DNA of 38,281 nucleotides from Sporisorium sorghi (taxonomy: Eukaryota; Basidiomycota; Ustilaginomycetes; Ustilaginales; Ustilaginaceae), in the NCBI GenBank assembly GCA_023212695.1, contig JALCCG010000205.1, positions 1 through 38,281 of the forward strand. Direction: 5' to 3'. A model generated the notes under the pieces. That model was not told the DNA's origin. It did no database searches and was given only the letters and a program-made list of their open reading frames with translations. The first letter of the stretch is position 1. Each line of letters opens with the position of its first letter. Shown piece after piece: positions 30,027 to 38,281 of this stretch. Both the position numbers and the translations under genes were made by a program.

Positions 30027-30033
30027 ATATATA
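30027..30033 (-). promoter_or_regulatory. TATA box of the polysaccharide deacetylase gene
   Basis: TATATAT in the minus-strand sense (within GAGTATATATGACC), about 140 bp upstream of the ATG at 29888, the same spacing as in the ribonuclease gene of this window. Confidence 0.5.
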
Positions 30034-31335
30034 CTCGAGTCCCATCGGACGAGGCCACTCGCATGAGCAGGAAGCCCTTCATTGCACGCTAGGGTCGTTG
30101 CCCTCCTGCCCTGCAGTTTGTGCCCACCGAGGGCCCAAGAAGTGGGGTTCTGCACCATCGAGGACCAACCCCGGTTTCCGACAAGTCGCGATCCAGACGC
30201 GGTTTCGGGGAAAAGTCGGGAAGGTTGGTGAGACAAATTCTGTTCAGGACGACAGGAGCCGCTGTTGGTCACCTCTTGGCAGGTGTGGGAGTGCTGCTCT
30301 GGACGGGCAAAAACCACCGACTCAGAGTGGCTAACAAGGCTGCAAGATTGAGTGAGAGCATCGGGGGGGTTGGGTTTGTGCATTGCATTCACTAGCAGCG
30401 TTGCAAACAAAAACAAGCCAGCAACCATGACCGGATCCAAGGGTTGACCGGGGCGATCTGCCATGATCACCAAGTCTTGGATGGCAGTGAGGCGAGTGGT
30501 TTCCATCTCAACATTCCGAGAAGTGTTCCATGGAGAAACATAGACATCGAGTGTCCATTTCTCAACGCTGCTGCTGTGCTGTTTGTTTGAGATCTGAGCG
30601 ACAAGATCAGCACTCTGCTTAAGCGAGGCAACGCAAGGGCATAAACAGGCACGCAAGGGTCCTCCTTGTCCCTCTGTCTCCTGGGCTGTGGATTTTCGAA
30701 TTGCGCAGTCTCAGATTTGATGCAAAGACCCGTCGGCCAACCAGCAGAGCCTACTTGACCGTCCATGCTCGGAGACATATCGCTTTTTCCTCAACAACGT
30801 CTACCGGATCAGCCCAGTTGAAGCCACACTGAAACCTGGGTCAAGAGGTCGATTGTGTTGTTGTTTGCACACGCGATGGTCCCACCGTAAGCCTGGCGGC
30901 CGAGATGAAGTGAATACTTTGGATCGGAATCGGTGTTGACGCTAGAGCAAATCGATGGTGTTCCGCGATCAGGGCTGGTGGGTCTTTGGTCTTGGCGGAG
31001 AGGATCACGCCGACAGACTCTGGCGGTACGCGCGGTGAGGTGGCCAGGACCCCTTGCAATTTCGTGCCACATCGAGTGACGGTTGTGCCTGCCTTGTCGA
31101 GCGCCCACCATCACGCGGTGGACCCAGCTCGGCTTTCGAGCGACGACCCACGCCTTTTGAACAAGATCCGGCTAGTCACATTTGCTGTCATCGACAGCGA
31201 CTGAGGCTGTGGCAACTGTTGTCGTCTGCTCAGAGTCGGGCCGGACTGTCAACACGTTCTCGTCAGCAAACTCTCATCCGGCACGCCGCCCACATCATCC
31301 TGCCAATTGTTCACTCTGATGTCATTGTCCAAAAC
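30034..31335. other. Gene-free spacer between the deacetylase and homocysteine methyltransferase genes
   Basis: About 1.3 kb without a supported gene; the left part is the deacetylase upstream region. Open frames of 60-150 codons occur but show no domain, signal peptide or motif. No tRNA was recognised. Confidence 0.5.
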
Positions 31336-32679
31336 CTAAGAGGAGCGACACTGGCACAGAGCGCGGATCTCCTCGGTGCCGCTCTTGCAGCAGCCTCCCA
31401 CGAACACACCGCGCCACACATCTGGCGAGTTAGCCCCTTGTGCTGCCGTAATACTCTTGGCGAGCCTCATGAGGTTGGCGGCCCACGACGCTGCCGAGTT
31501 GTCGTCCCCTAGCCCCTCACCAGCGTTGGACGGTGTGAGCCAGATCTTGCGCACCGCATCGTAGACGAGCCCGCCGTCCGGGTAGAGGAAGAGCAGCGGC
31601 TTCTGCAGCCCCAATGCGCTCCTCTTGCGCTCGAGATCCATTCCTCCATCGCTGGCGGGTCGATTGAGGGTGGCGAGCGAGGCCGACATGCGCTCGGCCA
31701 GCTTAGGCAGCAGGTAAGGTTTGGTGCAGTTGATGCCGATGCCGCTGATGGGCCAGAGCGAGTCTTGACCCTGCACTTGGGTGTCGGTGACGATCTGGAC
31801 GAGCCAGTTCATCTCTTCCTGCACGGCTCCTTCTTGCTCTGCTGCGTCGGTGTCGTCATCGTCGTCCTCGTCCATGCCCACATCGTCATGACCTTGGTTC
31901 GCAGCAGTGGAGCTCGACGCGATAGGAGGCCAAGGCAGACGTCGATCGTCTGGGAACGCCATGCTGATGTAGACAGGCTTTCTCTCGAGATGCTTCCCTT
32001 GCTGCTGATGGCTCCTGACGACATTCTCCAACGCCATACGGAAGGCCAGCGCCTCATCAGCCCTTGGCACCGTCTCGACAGCAAGCACGCCGACATGCTC
32101 CCAGCTGGGCTGAGCCACAAACGCCTCGATGCGCCTCTGATGGAACGCAGCCATCTCTTCGAGCGAGGGTTGCTGCTCGCGTTGCGGGTCGGATTCGGGC
32201 AGGAACGTGCGTCGATAGTCGCCCGTGTACTCGGCGCCGTTGCTAAGCATCGCGCCATACGGACCAAGGCTCAAGCTGATCATCGGTCTCGCGGTCGAAG
32301 AGCAAGATGTCCCGGTATTGTGGGCGTGTAGCGCCTGACACGCCAAGTCGACGGCCTTGGACATGAGATGCGATGCCGAAGCCTGGTCGTAATTGGCCCT
32401 TGCGAACGATTCGAGCGAGGCCTGGTAGGTCGCTGTGCCGATGATGCCAGCGCCCGCTTGGAGGTAGTGCTGATGAGCATCGAAGATCCCCTTTTGGCCC
32501 TTGCCGTTGCTCACGTCGTCCTCCTTTTCGTCGAGCAGACGTGCGCTCCAGAGTGGGCCTTTGGAGAGATCAAAGTGGAGGCCGTCCTCGAGGTACGTCG
32601 CTAGCCCACCATCCAAGATGCCGATGCGACCAGGTCCAAGCAGCGATTCGAGAGCGCTTTGATCGATGGGTGCGAGCAT
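31336..32679 (-). CDS. Homocysteine S-methyltransferase
   Basis: Single exon, 447 residues from the ATG at 32679. The frame continues upstream through an A-rich leader that would encode a Phe run, so the downstream ATG is chosen. Family features are ILDGGLATYLEDGL (21-34), a HQHYLQAGAGIIGTATYQAS segment (69-88), SLGPYGAMLSNGAEYTGDY (137-155), ETVPRADEA (202-210), GIGINCTKP with zinc Cys318, and GGCCKSG with zinc Cys430/Cys431. It would transfer a methyl group from S-methylmethionine or S-adenosylmethionine to homocysteine, giving methionine, as yeast Mht1/Sam4 do; which donor is used cannot be told. An acidic insert (about 264-288, MDEDDDDDTDAAEQEG) makes it longer than yeast Mht1/Sam4 (about 325). 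It diverges from the paraoxonase-like gene. Confidence 0.9.
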   Translation of the reverse strand: MLAPIDQSALESLLGPGRIGILDGGLATYLEDGLHFDLSKGPLWSARLLDEKEDDVSNGKGQKGIFDAHQHYLQAGAGIIGTATYQASLESFARANYDQASASHLMSKAVDLACQALHAHNTGTSCSSTARPMISLSLGPYGAMLSNGAEYTGDYRRTFLPESDPQREQQPSLEEMAAFHQRRIEAFVAQPSWEHVGVLAVETVPRADEALAFRMALENVVRSHQQQGKHLERKPVYISMAFPDDRRLPWPPIASSSTAANQGHDDVGMDEDDDDDTDAAEQEGAVQEEMNWLVQIVTDTQVQGQDSLWPISGIGINCTKPYLLPKLAERMSASLATLNRPASDGGMDLERKRSALGLQKPLLFLYPDGGLVYDAVRKIWLTPSNAGEGLGDDNSAASWAANLMRLAKSITAAQGANSPDVWRGVFVGGCCKSGTEEIRALCQCRSS

Positions 32680-32881
32680 TTTGCCGGTAGAAGTGAATGG
32701 CCAACGAGATGGTTCGAGTGATGGTGTGGACCATGACGATGGTGCACAGACAAGCAAATTTTCTTTCTTCCTGCAAAATGCCGCCAGTTTCTCCGAGATC
32801 TCGAAATCTGAGCACGCGACAGCAGCAACAGCGAGCGCTATTTTATCGCAAAGAGGAAAGACAATCTCACATCTTGGAGAG

Positions 32882-32916
<35 letters not shown>

Positions 32917-33275
32917 CAGGAAGCTGCAAACGCGGTTGAGAGTCTTCCGAAGAAACGAGAGTTGGAAATGCAAATTTAAGCTCAGGAACAAGGCGTGCCG
33001 ACGGCAAGACAGTCAGTCAGCTACACCATCCTTGACGATGCTCTCTCTCTCCCTCTCCGCACGCCACTATCAGGGAGAGCCAACGGAGGCTGCAGAGATT
33101 AGAAGCTTCCAACGCTCCAATCAGAAGGATCCTGACGAATCCTTCGCTCGACTCCCCACCTCGCACGAGGAGCCTCTCTGTTCCAGGTCATCATCCTCCC
33201 TCCCTCCCTTCCACCACCACGTTCTCGCCCAATCCCTCGGTCACAAGACGACAGCATCACAAGGCGGCTCAAAGC
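32680..33275. promoter_or_regulatory. Shared divergent upstream region with A31 tract
   Basis: About 600 bp between the ATG codons of the methyltransferase and paraoxonase-like genes. It contains an A31 run at 32882-32912 and CT-rich leader sequence close to the right-hand ATG (TCCCTCCCTCCCTTCC at about 33205). No TATA box was recognised. Confidence 0.55.
32882..32912. repeat. A31 homopolymer
   Basis: Thirty-one consecutive A residues about 200 bp upstream of the methyltransferase ATG (T31 in that gene's sense) and 360 bp upstream of the paraoxonase-like ATG. Poly(dA:dT) tracts of this kind exclude nucleosomes in fungi; that role here is inferred. Confidence 0.9.
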
Positions 33276-35159
33276 ATGCTGGTGCCCATCCTCGTCTCGT
33301 CGGTGGCAGCCGGTCTGCTCTCCGTCACCTCGTACTTCCCCTACAAGAACCACCTCAAGCTTCACGGCGATGGACTCGACACCAATGCGCTGAGCACGGA
33401 CCACCTGCTCAACCTCGACAACTGCCAGCCCGTCTCCACGCGTCTACCCAACGAGCCAGCTGGGCCTGTCGAGCCGTCGTTCTGCGAAGATATCGTCCTG
33501 GACCGCCTCACGGGCATGGCTTACTTGAGCTGCGATCCCACGCGGCTCACCTGGGATGCGCGCGCCGGCATCTACGAGGACGGCAGCGAAAAGCTCGCGG
33601 CCGAGTACGGCACACCGGGCATCTGGGCGTGGGACACCCACCGACGGAGCCTACCGCGCAAGCTGTACATCTCCACGCCTCCGCCTGAGTATCCGCTGCA
33701 AGCCCCCGCGGATCTGCTATCGACGTTCCACCCGCTCGGCATTGCGGTTACGGCGTCGAATCCGTACTTTCTCGAAGAGGTCGATGAGGGGGTGGAGCCG
33801 AGACCACAGCCGCCGGCCAATCTGGTCATTGTTGCCAACAAGCCGTATGCTGATAGGGCTGGTGTGGTTGATGTTTTCGTGCATGATTTGGACAAGGTTG
33901 GTGGCAAGGACCACGCGACGCTGCGCTGGATCAAGCGGGTGCAGGGGCAGGATTTGACGGGTGTGCATGTTGATCTGGACGTGCCGTTCAACCTGGACCC
34001 TTTCCGCGTTGCTGTGCTGACCGAGCAGTACTCTCAGCCCATCGCTCGCGACTATCCTGAACCGAAGCACGTCAAAGAGAACCCAGACCACCTGGCTGGA
34101 TTCCAGGACGACGACATCGCAGCCGAAGCGGCTAGGTCGATCCGCATCCCCAGCTTCTTCATCACCTCGCTCCCCGACCGCAGCGGCAACCCTCAAGCAT
34201 TCACGCAGCGCTCCTCACTCTTCACCGCCATGTGGCAGCCCGTCGCATCCTACCTCCTGCCTCAGTACTCGCTCACCACCGAGGCGCAGACGCGCAAAGT
34301 GTTCCTGCACCACTCGTCCATCAACAAGACGCTCTCCGTGCGCCTCGACGGCAACGACCCGGACCAGTGGGAAGGCTTCCCGCCCCTCATCCAGTCCTGG
34401 GACGGCGGCGGCAAGCAAGCCGGCTCCAACTCGTCCGCCACCATCATCTACATCCCCTCGCTCTCCGCCACCTCGGCCAAGGTGCAGGAGTGGGAGCAGC
34501 ACTGGGTGCGCGGCATCGCCGGCGGCATTCGCGACCACCGCCTACTCGACGCCCAACGCACAGCCGATGGCCGACCAAACAACATTCTGAGGATCTACAA
34601 GACGTATACGCCGTCGTTTGTGCAGTTCTTCAGTGTGGAGCACGAGACGCCCGTGCGTGCGCTCGTGGTGGACGAACACGGGCGGTCGTGGACGGCGGGC
34701 AACCCGAGCACGCACTCCGTCGAGGCGTGGCTCGCGGCGCAGCGCGACGAGCGGCGGCGCCGGCTTGGTTTGCCCAGTGCTGGCAGTGGGGGGATGCTGT
34801 CCAGTTCCGACCGCCCGCCGCGACCGGCGGCGAGGATCGACCAGACGACGTACGTGTTCCGCCACTTTGGCAGCGTCGTGGCGCATCCGTGGGAGAGGGA
34901 GAAGCTCAAGCTCAAGAAGGAAAAGGGCGTGTTTTTGCGCAAGGAGTTCCACACGTTCAATGTGTTCAAGAGCCCTGCCGAGACGAAAGCTGAGATCGAG
35001 GCACGGAGCGACGAAGAGCTCAAGCAGCGCGGGTTCCTGCCGACCGTGCCTACCGGTTTGGCGGTCGACGTGGCCAAGAAGCTGCTGTACGTGACGGGTG
35101 CGTACGAGGAGCGCGGCATTGCTGTCTGTGCCCTTCCAGCCGATTGGATCGAGGCTTGA
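33276..35159 (+). CDS. Paraoxonase/arylesterase-like beta-propeller protein
   Basis: Single exon, 627 residues. A hydrophobic N-terminus (MLVPILVSSVAAGLLSVTSYF, 1-21) is a signal anchor or signal peptide. It leads into DNCQPV (48-53) and CEDIVLDRLTGMAYLSCDP (70-88), which fit the first blade of the paraoxonase/SMP-30-type six-bladed propeller. FHPLGIAV (near 150-157), LVIVANKPY and a C-terminal PTGLAVDVAKKLLYVTGAYEERGI recall the later calcium-binding blades. Cys50 and the Cys near the C-terminus (residue about 619) could form the disulfide that closes the propeller in serum paraoxonase. The length is nearly double that of paraoxonase (about 355), with inserted loops at 265-290, 370-400 and 500-530. 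It is likely a membrane-anchored or luminal hydrolase/lactonase-like protein; activity is unproven. Confidence 0.75.
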   Translation: MLVPILVSSVAAGLLSVTSYFPYKNHLKLHGDGLDTNALSTDHLLNLDNCQPVSTRLPNEPAGPVEPSFCEDIVLDRLTGMAYLSCDPTRLTWDARAGIYEDGSEKLAAEYGTPGIWAWDTHRRSLPRKLYISTPPPEYPLQAPADLLSTFHPLGIAVTASNPYFLEEVDEGVEPRPQPPANLVIVANKPYADRAGVVDVFVHDLDKVGGKDHATLRWIKRVQGQDLTGVHVDLDVPFNLDPFRVAVLTEQYSQPIARDYPEPKHVKENPDHLAGFQDDDIAAEAARSIRIPSFFITSLPDRSGNPQAFTQRSSLFTAMWQPVASYLLPQYSLTTEAQTRKVFLHHSSINKTLSVRLDGNDPDQWEGFPPLIQSWDGGGKQAGSNSSATIIYIPSLSATSAKVQEWEQHWVRGIAGGIRDHRLLDAQRTADGRPNNILRIYKTYTPSFVQFFSVEHETPVRALVVDEHGRSWTAGNPSTHSVEAWLAAQRDERRRRLGLPSAGSGGMLSSSDRPPRPAARIDQTTYVFRHFGSVVAHPWEREKLKLKKEKGVFLRKEFHTFNVFKSPAETKAEIEARSDEELKQRGFLPTVPTGLAVDVAKKLLYVTGAYEERGIAVCALPADWIEA

Positions 35160-35925
35160 GGATGGGCTTGTAGAGTAGATTTTTTGGCGCACACTGTAAA
35201 TGTTTCGAGCAAAAGAAAGGGACCTGAAAAAGGGAAATGTTGTGTCAAGATCGCTGCGCTTCCAACCGGCGAATTTTCCAGCTCCGCTTGTCTCTCTCTT
35301 TCCCAAACGCGAAACAGGGGGAGGTTTCTTGGAGGCGGCTGCTGGCTGCGCTCGGCGAATTCTTACAGCTTGTAGATCTTGTTGAGCCAGACTCTATGCA
35401 CTGAGAGACGCACACTTTCCTATTCAAGCCTGCACTTGGCAGCGTGGCGCTCGCTTGCACTCGTCGACAGCTCTCGTGTACCTTTTTCTTGTGTCGCCAA
35501 GCTGGATCAAAGAAGAGTGACGTTGAGTTGCTTCGGCTTTCGCTCAGCCTCGACGTTCGAGTGGGAAGCAAGCAAGTGGATCAAAGTTGAGGTTTCGATG
35601 TCCGGCCTGGCTGGGCAGACCCCTGTGTTGCATGGTGGGAAAGCGAGCAAGGATGGTGGTGGTGGTGGAGTGAGTGTGTGAGTGTTACCGGAAGTAGCCT
35701 CTAACTGTCTTCCCCGCAGAGTGTGCTCGCTCACCCTCCCTCGCCACCACCACCACCATCATCATCGTCGCTCTCGGTCTATCCAACCCGTACACATTCT
35801 TTTAACCATACTCCTTTACATATCAAACCAGCTCACTGCCCTTACCTATCCTCCGCACTTTCGCAGCTAGCCTGCTCAGCATCATCATCTCCATCTCCAC
35901 CTCTCATCTGCAGCCTCTATCAAGC
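35160..35925. other. Spacer upstream of the unknown membrane-protein gene
   Basis: About 770 bp without a supported gene. A (GGT)n stretch lies near 35653-35669 and (CAC/CAT)n stretches at about 35741-35769. CT-rich leader sequence follows, with a run of CATCATCATCTCCATCTCCACC immediately before the ATG. Confidence 0.5.
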
Positions 35926-36963
35926 ATGCCCAGCTTCACATTCTCCCCCTCCAAGCCGCCGGCCAAGTTCAGCGACAGCAACGGCAAATACACACGCATC
36001 GAGAGCGGCGGCGGCGGGAAGATCCCGTCGCGCGGTCGATCCCTCGGCGCCTCGCGCAGGGGCAAGTACTGTCTCGCCGTAGCAGCGGCGGCGGCGTCGC
36101 AGGCGACGACTGCTGCTTCCCACACAGACGACGAGATGGACATGCACGCCGCGAGTGTCGTCGACTCATCCGCACAACGGCGCAAGAGAGCCAAAATGGG
36201 GCTGACGCTGGACGAGGTCGCTTCTACCGCTGGCCGCCGGAGTGTGGCCATGATCATGGACGACGCTGCGTCCTCGCTGCGCTCTGCGATACCCCGTGTC
36301 AAGGACGACAGCGGCGATGGGACGACGTCGACACAGACGAGCGCGGCGCTGTTGACCTCGCACGTGCAAGGCATCATCGCGCTGCTCGGCGTGATCGTGC
36401 TGCTCATCATCGTGCGTTTCGCAAGAGTCTCGGTCGACAATGCGACCTACGTGCGCGGCGTGCTCAACATGCTCACGGGTCTGGCGGCGACGGCGTCGGC
36501 GCACAAGCTCTCCATGACCGTCGCCGTGTCCTCGCTCGCCTCGGTGCGCAGCGTGTCGTCCGGCGCAGCTAAGCCGCCCTCGACCGCAGTGACGGTGGCA
36601 GCGATGGGTCTGACGGGCGGGCAGGCGTTCAACCTGATCTTTGGCAGCGACCAGTTCTTCCAAATCGTCTCTTTCCTAGAGGCTATCTGCTCCGCCGTAG
36701 CGTCCTATATGGCCGGCTCGTCGATCGTGACGAGCCAGACGAGCTTCGACAAGCACGGCACCGCGCTGCTCGAGCTCGACATCAGCCAGGCTGCGACGCT
36801 GTGGGGCATTTGTGGGCTGTGGATCGTCGCCCTCAGCCTGCACGCTGCAACGGCTTTTGCGCACAAGAGCGCCATCCAGACCGTGCAGATGGCCAGCAAC
36901 GAAAGCATGCGCGAGATCGTCGCCGTCATGCACACCGAGAGTGTCTACTCTGGCAAGCAGTGA
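35926..36963 (+). CDS. Unknown membrane protein
   Basis: Single exon, 345 residues; I do not recognise the family. The first 140 residues are polar, rich in Ser, Gly, Ala and Arg, with basic patches (SRGRSLGASRRGKY, 35-48; RRKRAK, 85-90), and are probably cytosolic and disordered. The membrane part has a strong span at 147-165 (VQGIIALLGVIVLLIIVRF), two or three weaker Ala/Ser/Thr-rich segments (about 177-206, 221-240 and 244-268), and a final span at 290-310 (TLWGICGLWIVALSLHAATAF). A short C-terminal tail follows. The pattern suggests a tetraspan-like protein. Codon use is like its neighbours, which supports a real gene. It converges on the glutathione peroxidase gene, with 236 bp between stops. 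Confidence 0.72.
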   Translation: MPSFTFSPSKPPAKFSDSNGKYTRIESGGGGKIPSRGRSLGASRRGKYCLAVAAAAASQATTAASHTDDEMDMHAASVVDSSAQRRKRAKMGLTLDEVASTAGRRSVAMIMDDAASSLRSAIPRVKDDSGDGTTSTQTSAALLTSHVQGIIALLGVIVLLIIVRFARVSVDNATYVRGVLNMLTGLAATASAHKLSMTVAVSSLASVRSVSSGAAKPPSTAVTVAAMGLTGGQAFNLIFGSDQFFQIVSFLEAICSAVASYMAGSSIVTSQTSFDKHGTALLELDISQAATLWGICGLWIVALSLHAATAFAHKSAIQTVQMASNESMREIVAVMHTESVYSGKQ

Positions 36964-37199
36964 TGCCAGAATCCTTCCAACGACTTGCTCTTCCGACTCG
37001 ACCTGGACCTTTTGTTCTTCCCCTGTTTTCAATGTAAGACTGCGGCATCCTGTTCAATGTAATCGAATCGAGTCGTGATCAAACCGTGCGCTTGGCGAAT
37101 GTGTGCAAAAGCGATGGTATTAGCAAAACCTCGGCAAGGAATCGTTCGTGGTATATCTCTGGGACGTCGAGCCTAGAGCTGGAACCGAGAAATGTCGTT

Positions 37200-37844
37200 T
37201 TACTGGGCGAGCAGCTTCTCGATGGTGGGTGCAATGGCGGAAGGCTTGGTGTTGGAACCGTATCGCTCGACGACGTTGCCCTGCTTGTCGACGAGGAACT
37301 TGGTGAAGTTCCACTCTGTAAGCGTTGAAAGAAGAGGAGGATGTGGTCAGTAGATGAGTTCGCCAGGCCAACAAGCGAAGTCGTTGACAACATACTGATC
37401 ATCTCGGTGCCGAGGATGCCGGTCTTCTGCTTCTTGAGGAACTGGAAGACCTCGTTGGTGTTGCTGCCGTTGACGTCGGACTTGGCCATCATGGGGAACG
37501 AGACACCGTAGTTCTGCATTGTAAGAAACGAAAGCAAAGAGTCAGTTGAGCGCGCCGACTACCACTCAAGCGTTGAAAGAAAGGAAACTTACACGCTGGC
37601 AGAACTCGCCGATCTTCTCGTCGCCCTCCGGATCCTGACCCGCAAACTGGTTGCAGGGGAATCCAATGACCTGCAGGCCCTGGTCGGCGTACTTCTTGTT
37701 GAGCTCCTCGAGCTCAGCAAACTGAGGCGTGTATCCGCACTTGGACGCGGTGTTAACGACGAGGACGACCTTGCCCTTGAGCTGGTCGAAGGTGTATTCG
37801 TCCTGGCTGGGCTTCTTGGCCTTGAGATCGTAGAAGGAGACCAT
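37200..37844 (-). CDS. Glutathione peroxidase-like thiol peroxidase (Gpx3/Hyr1 type)
   Basis: Three exons: 37844-37593, 37513-37396 and 37315-37200. They sum to 486 nt and encode 161 residues. Introns of 79 and 80 nt have GTAAGT and GTATGT donors and CTGAC-type branch sites. The product has [11 protein letters not shown] with peroxidatic Cys36 (Cys, not selenocysteine), GFPCNQF (Cys64), EFCQR (Cys82, the expected resolving cysteine) and [10 protein letters not shown] (active-site Trp and Asn) beginning exon 3. The three cysteine positions equal those of yeast Gpx3, which uses thioredoxin and also relays peroxide signals to the Yap1 factor. So the enzyme probably reduces hydrogen and lipid peroxides with thioredoxin; a signalling role is only inferred. 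No targeting signal is visible, so it is likely cytosolic. Confidence 0.95.
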
Positions 37845-38203
37845 TTTGGACGGTGTTCTAGGAAAGATGCGATGAGGGATGGATGTGGTGAGAAGGTAAA
37901 GTCGATGAGGATGGATTGAATTTTTTTCGTCGGGGATCCATGCGCCGGGTGCGGAATTGAGTTGGGCTTGACGGCTTACGCAGTCACAGAAGAAGCCGGC
38001 TTTCGGAGGCTCGCCAATCCAAAACGCTGATCTCCCCTGCAGCAGTCACACACTCACGAATCCATTCACACAAGACACACACACACACACACACACATCC
38101 TCCAGAGAGTGCAAGTGAAGCAACTCAGCTGATTTTTCGACCCTTTGGCGGCGTGCAGCGGCATTCGATTCTCGTGATTTTAGCCGATGTGGAGCGCTCG
38201 CTG

Positions 38204-38204
<1 letters not shown>
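37845..38204. promoter_or_regulatory. Upstream region of the glutathione peroxidase gene
   Basis: About 360 bp ahead of the ATG with a (AC)n microsatellite at 38075-38097 and the T tract beyond it. No exact AP-1/Yap1 site (TTACTAA or TGACTCA) was seen. Confidence 0.45.
38075..38097. repeat. (AC)n dinucleotide microsatellite
   Basis: About eleven and a half AC units, 230 bp upstream of the glutathione peroxidase ATG. Confidence 0.92.
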
Positions 38205-38263
<59 letters not shown>

Positions 38264-38281
38264 CTTTTTGTTTTTTTTTTT
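38205..38281. repeat. Poly-T tract at the right edge
   Basis: T59 uninterrupted from 38205 to 38263, then T runs broken by one C and one G up to the last base. The tract runs off the window. Together with the A-rich array at the other end it suggests that the window is bounded by low-complexity DNA. Confidence 0.95.

Noticed and set aside
1..38281. A coherent biosynthetic or defence gene cluster
   Set aside because: The genes belong to unrelated housekeeping and secretory roles. No pathway backbone enzyme, shared regulator or foreign-composition island was seen.

Overview
The window looks like nuclear DNA of a basidiomycete yeast or smut, most likely one of the Ustilaginales (Ustilago/Sporisorium/Moesziomyces type). 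The grounds are: GC-rich coding sequence with strong third-position bias, long mostly intron-free genes, short introns (73-95 nt) with GTRNGN donors and CTNAC-like branch points, Ser/Ala/Gln-rich disordered tails, and a set of typical fungal housekeeping proteins (ERG28, Hem25, NCA2, tigA-type PDI, polysaccharide deacetylase, a T1-type ribonuclease). The species cannot be fixed from sequence alone. Both ends are simple repeats: a (GAAAAA)n array at the left and an almost pure T tract at the right. The window may therefore be a whole contig that ends where assembly failed.

Layout: 1-0.6 kb, hexamer array and gene-free DNA. 0.6-4.4 kb, two minus-strand genes: NCA2 (mitochondrial) and an ER protein disulfide isomerase with a UPR-type element upstream. 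4.4-6.2 kb, gene-free divergent spacer. 6.2-9.8 kb, three plus-strand genes: secreted RNase T1-family enzyme (one intron), molybdopterin synthase large subunit (one intron), START-domain lipid-binding protein. 9.9-13.6 kb, two minus-strand genes: Hem25-type mitochondrial glycine carrier and a NIPA-type Mg2+ transporter. 13.6-15.7 kb, gene-free. 15.7-16.7 kb, a sulfotransferase-fold protein converging on an ADA2/ADGF-type adenosine deaminase (16.8-18.5 kb). 18.5-19.5 kb, spacer with 58 consecutive A. 19.5-20.8 kb, an eight-span membrane protein converging on a very large alpha/beta hydrolase (20.9-24.3 kb). 24.7-27.5 kb, a five-exon ATP-dependent DNA ligase with an N-terminal SWIM zinc finger. 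27.9-28.7 kb, five-exon ERG28. 29.0-29.9 kb, secreted polysaccharide (chitin) deacetylase. 31.3-32.7 kb, homocysteine S-methyltransferase. 33.3-35.2 kb, paraoxonase-like beta-propeller protein. 35.9-37.0 kb, unknown membrane protein. 37.2-37.8 kb, three-exon thiol-type glutathione peroxidase.

The genes do not form one pathway. They are ordinary neighbours in a compact genome: divergent pairs share upstream spacers and convergent pairs are 120-300 bp apart. The most unusual item is the DNA ligase gene: a SWIM domain joined to a nucleotidyltransferase/OB ligase whose catalytic domain is split by about 210 extra residues. Next are the 1123-residue hydrolase with long disordered insertions and the UPR-like element in front of the PDI gene. 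I saw no transposon, tRNA, rRNA or CRISPR array.
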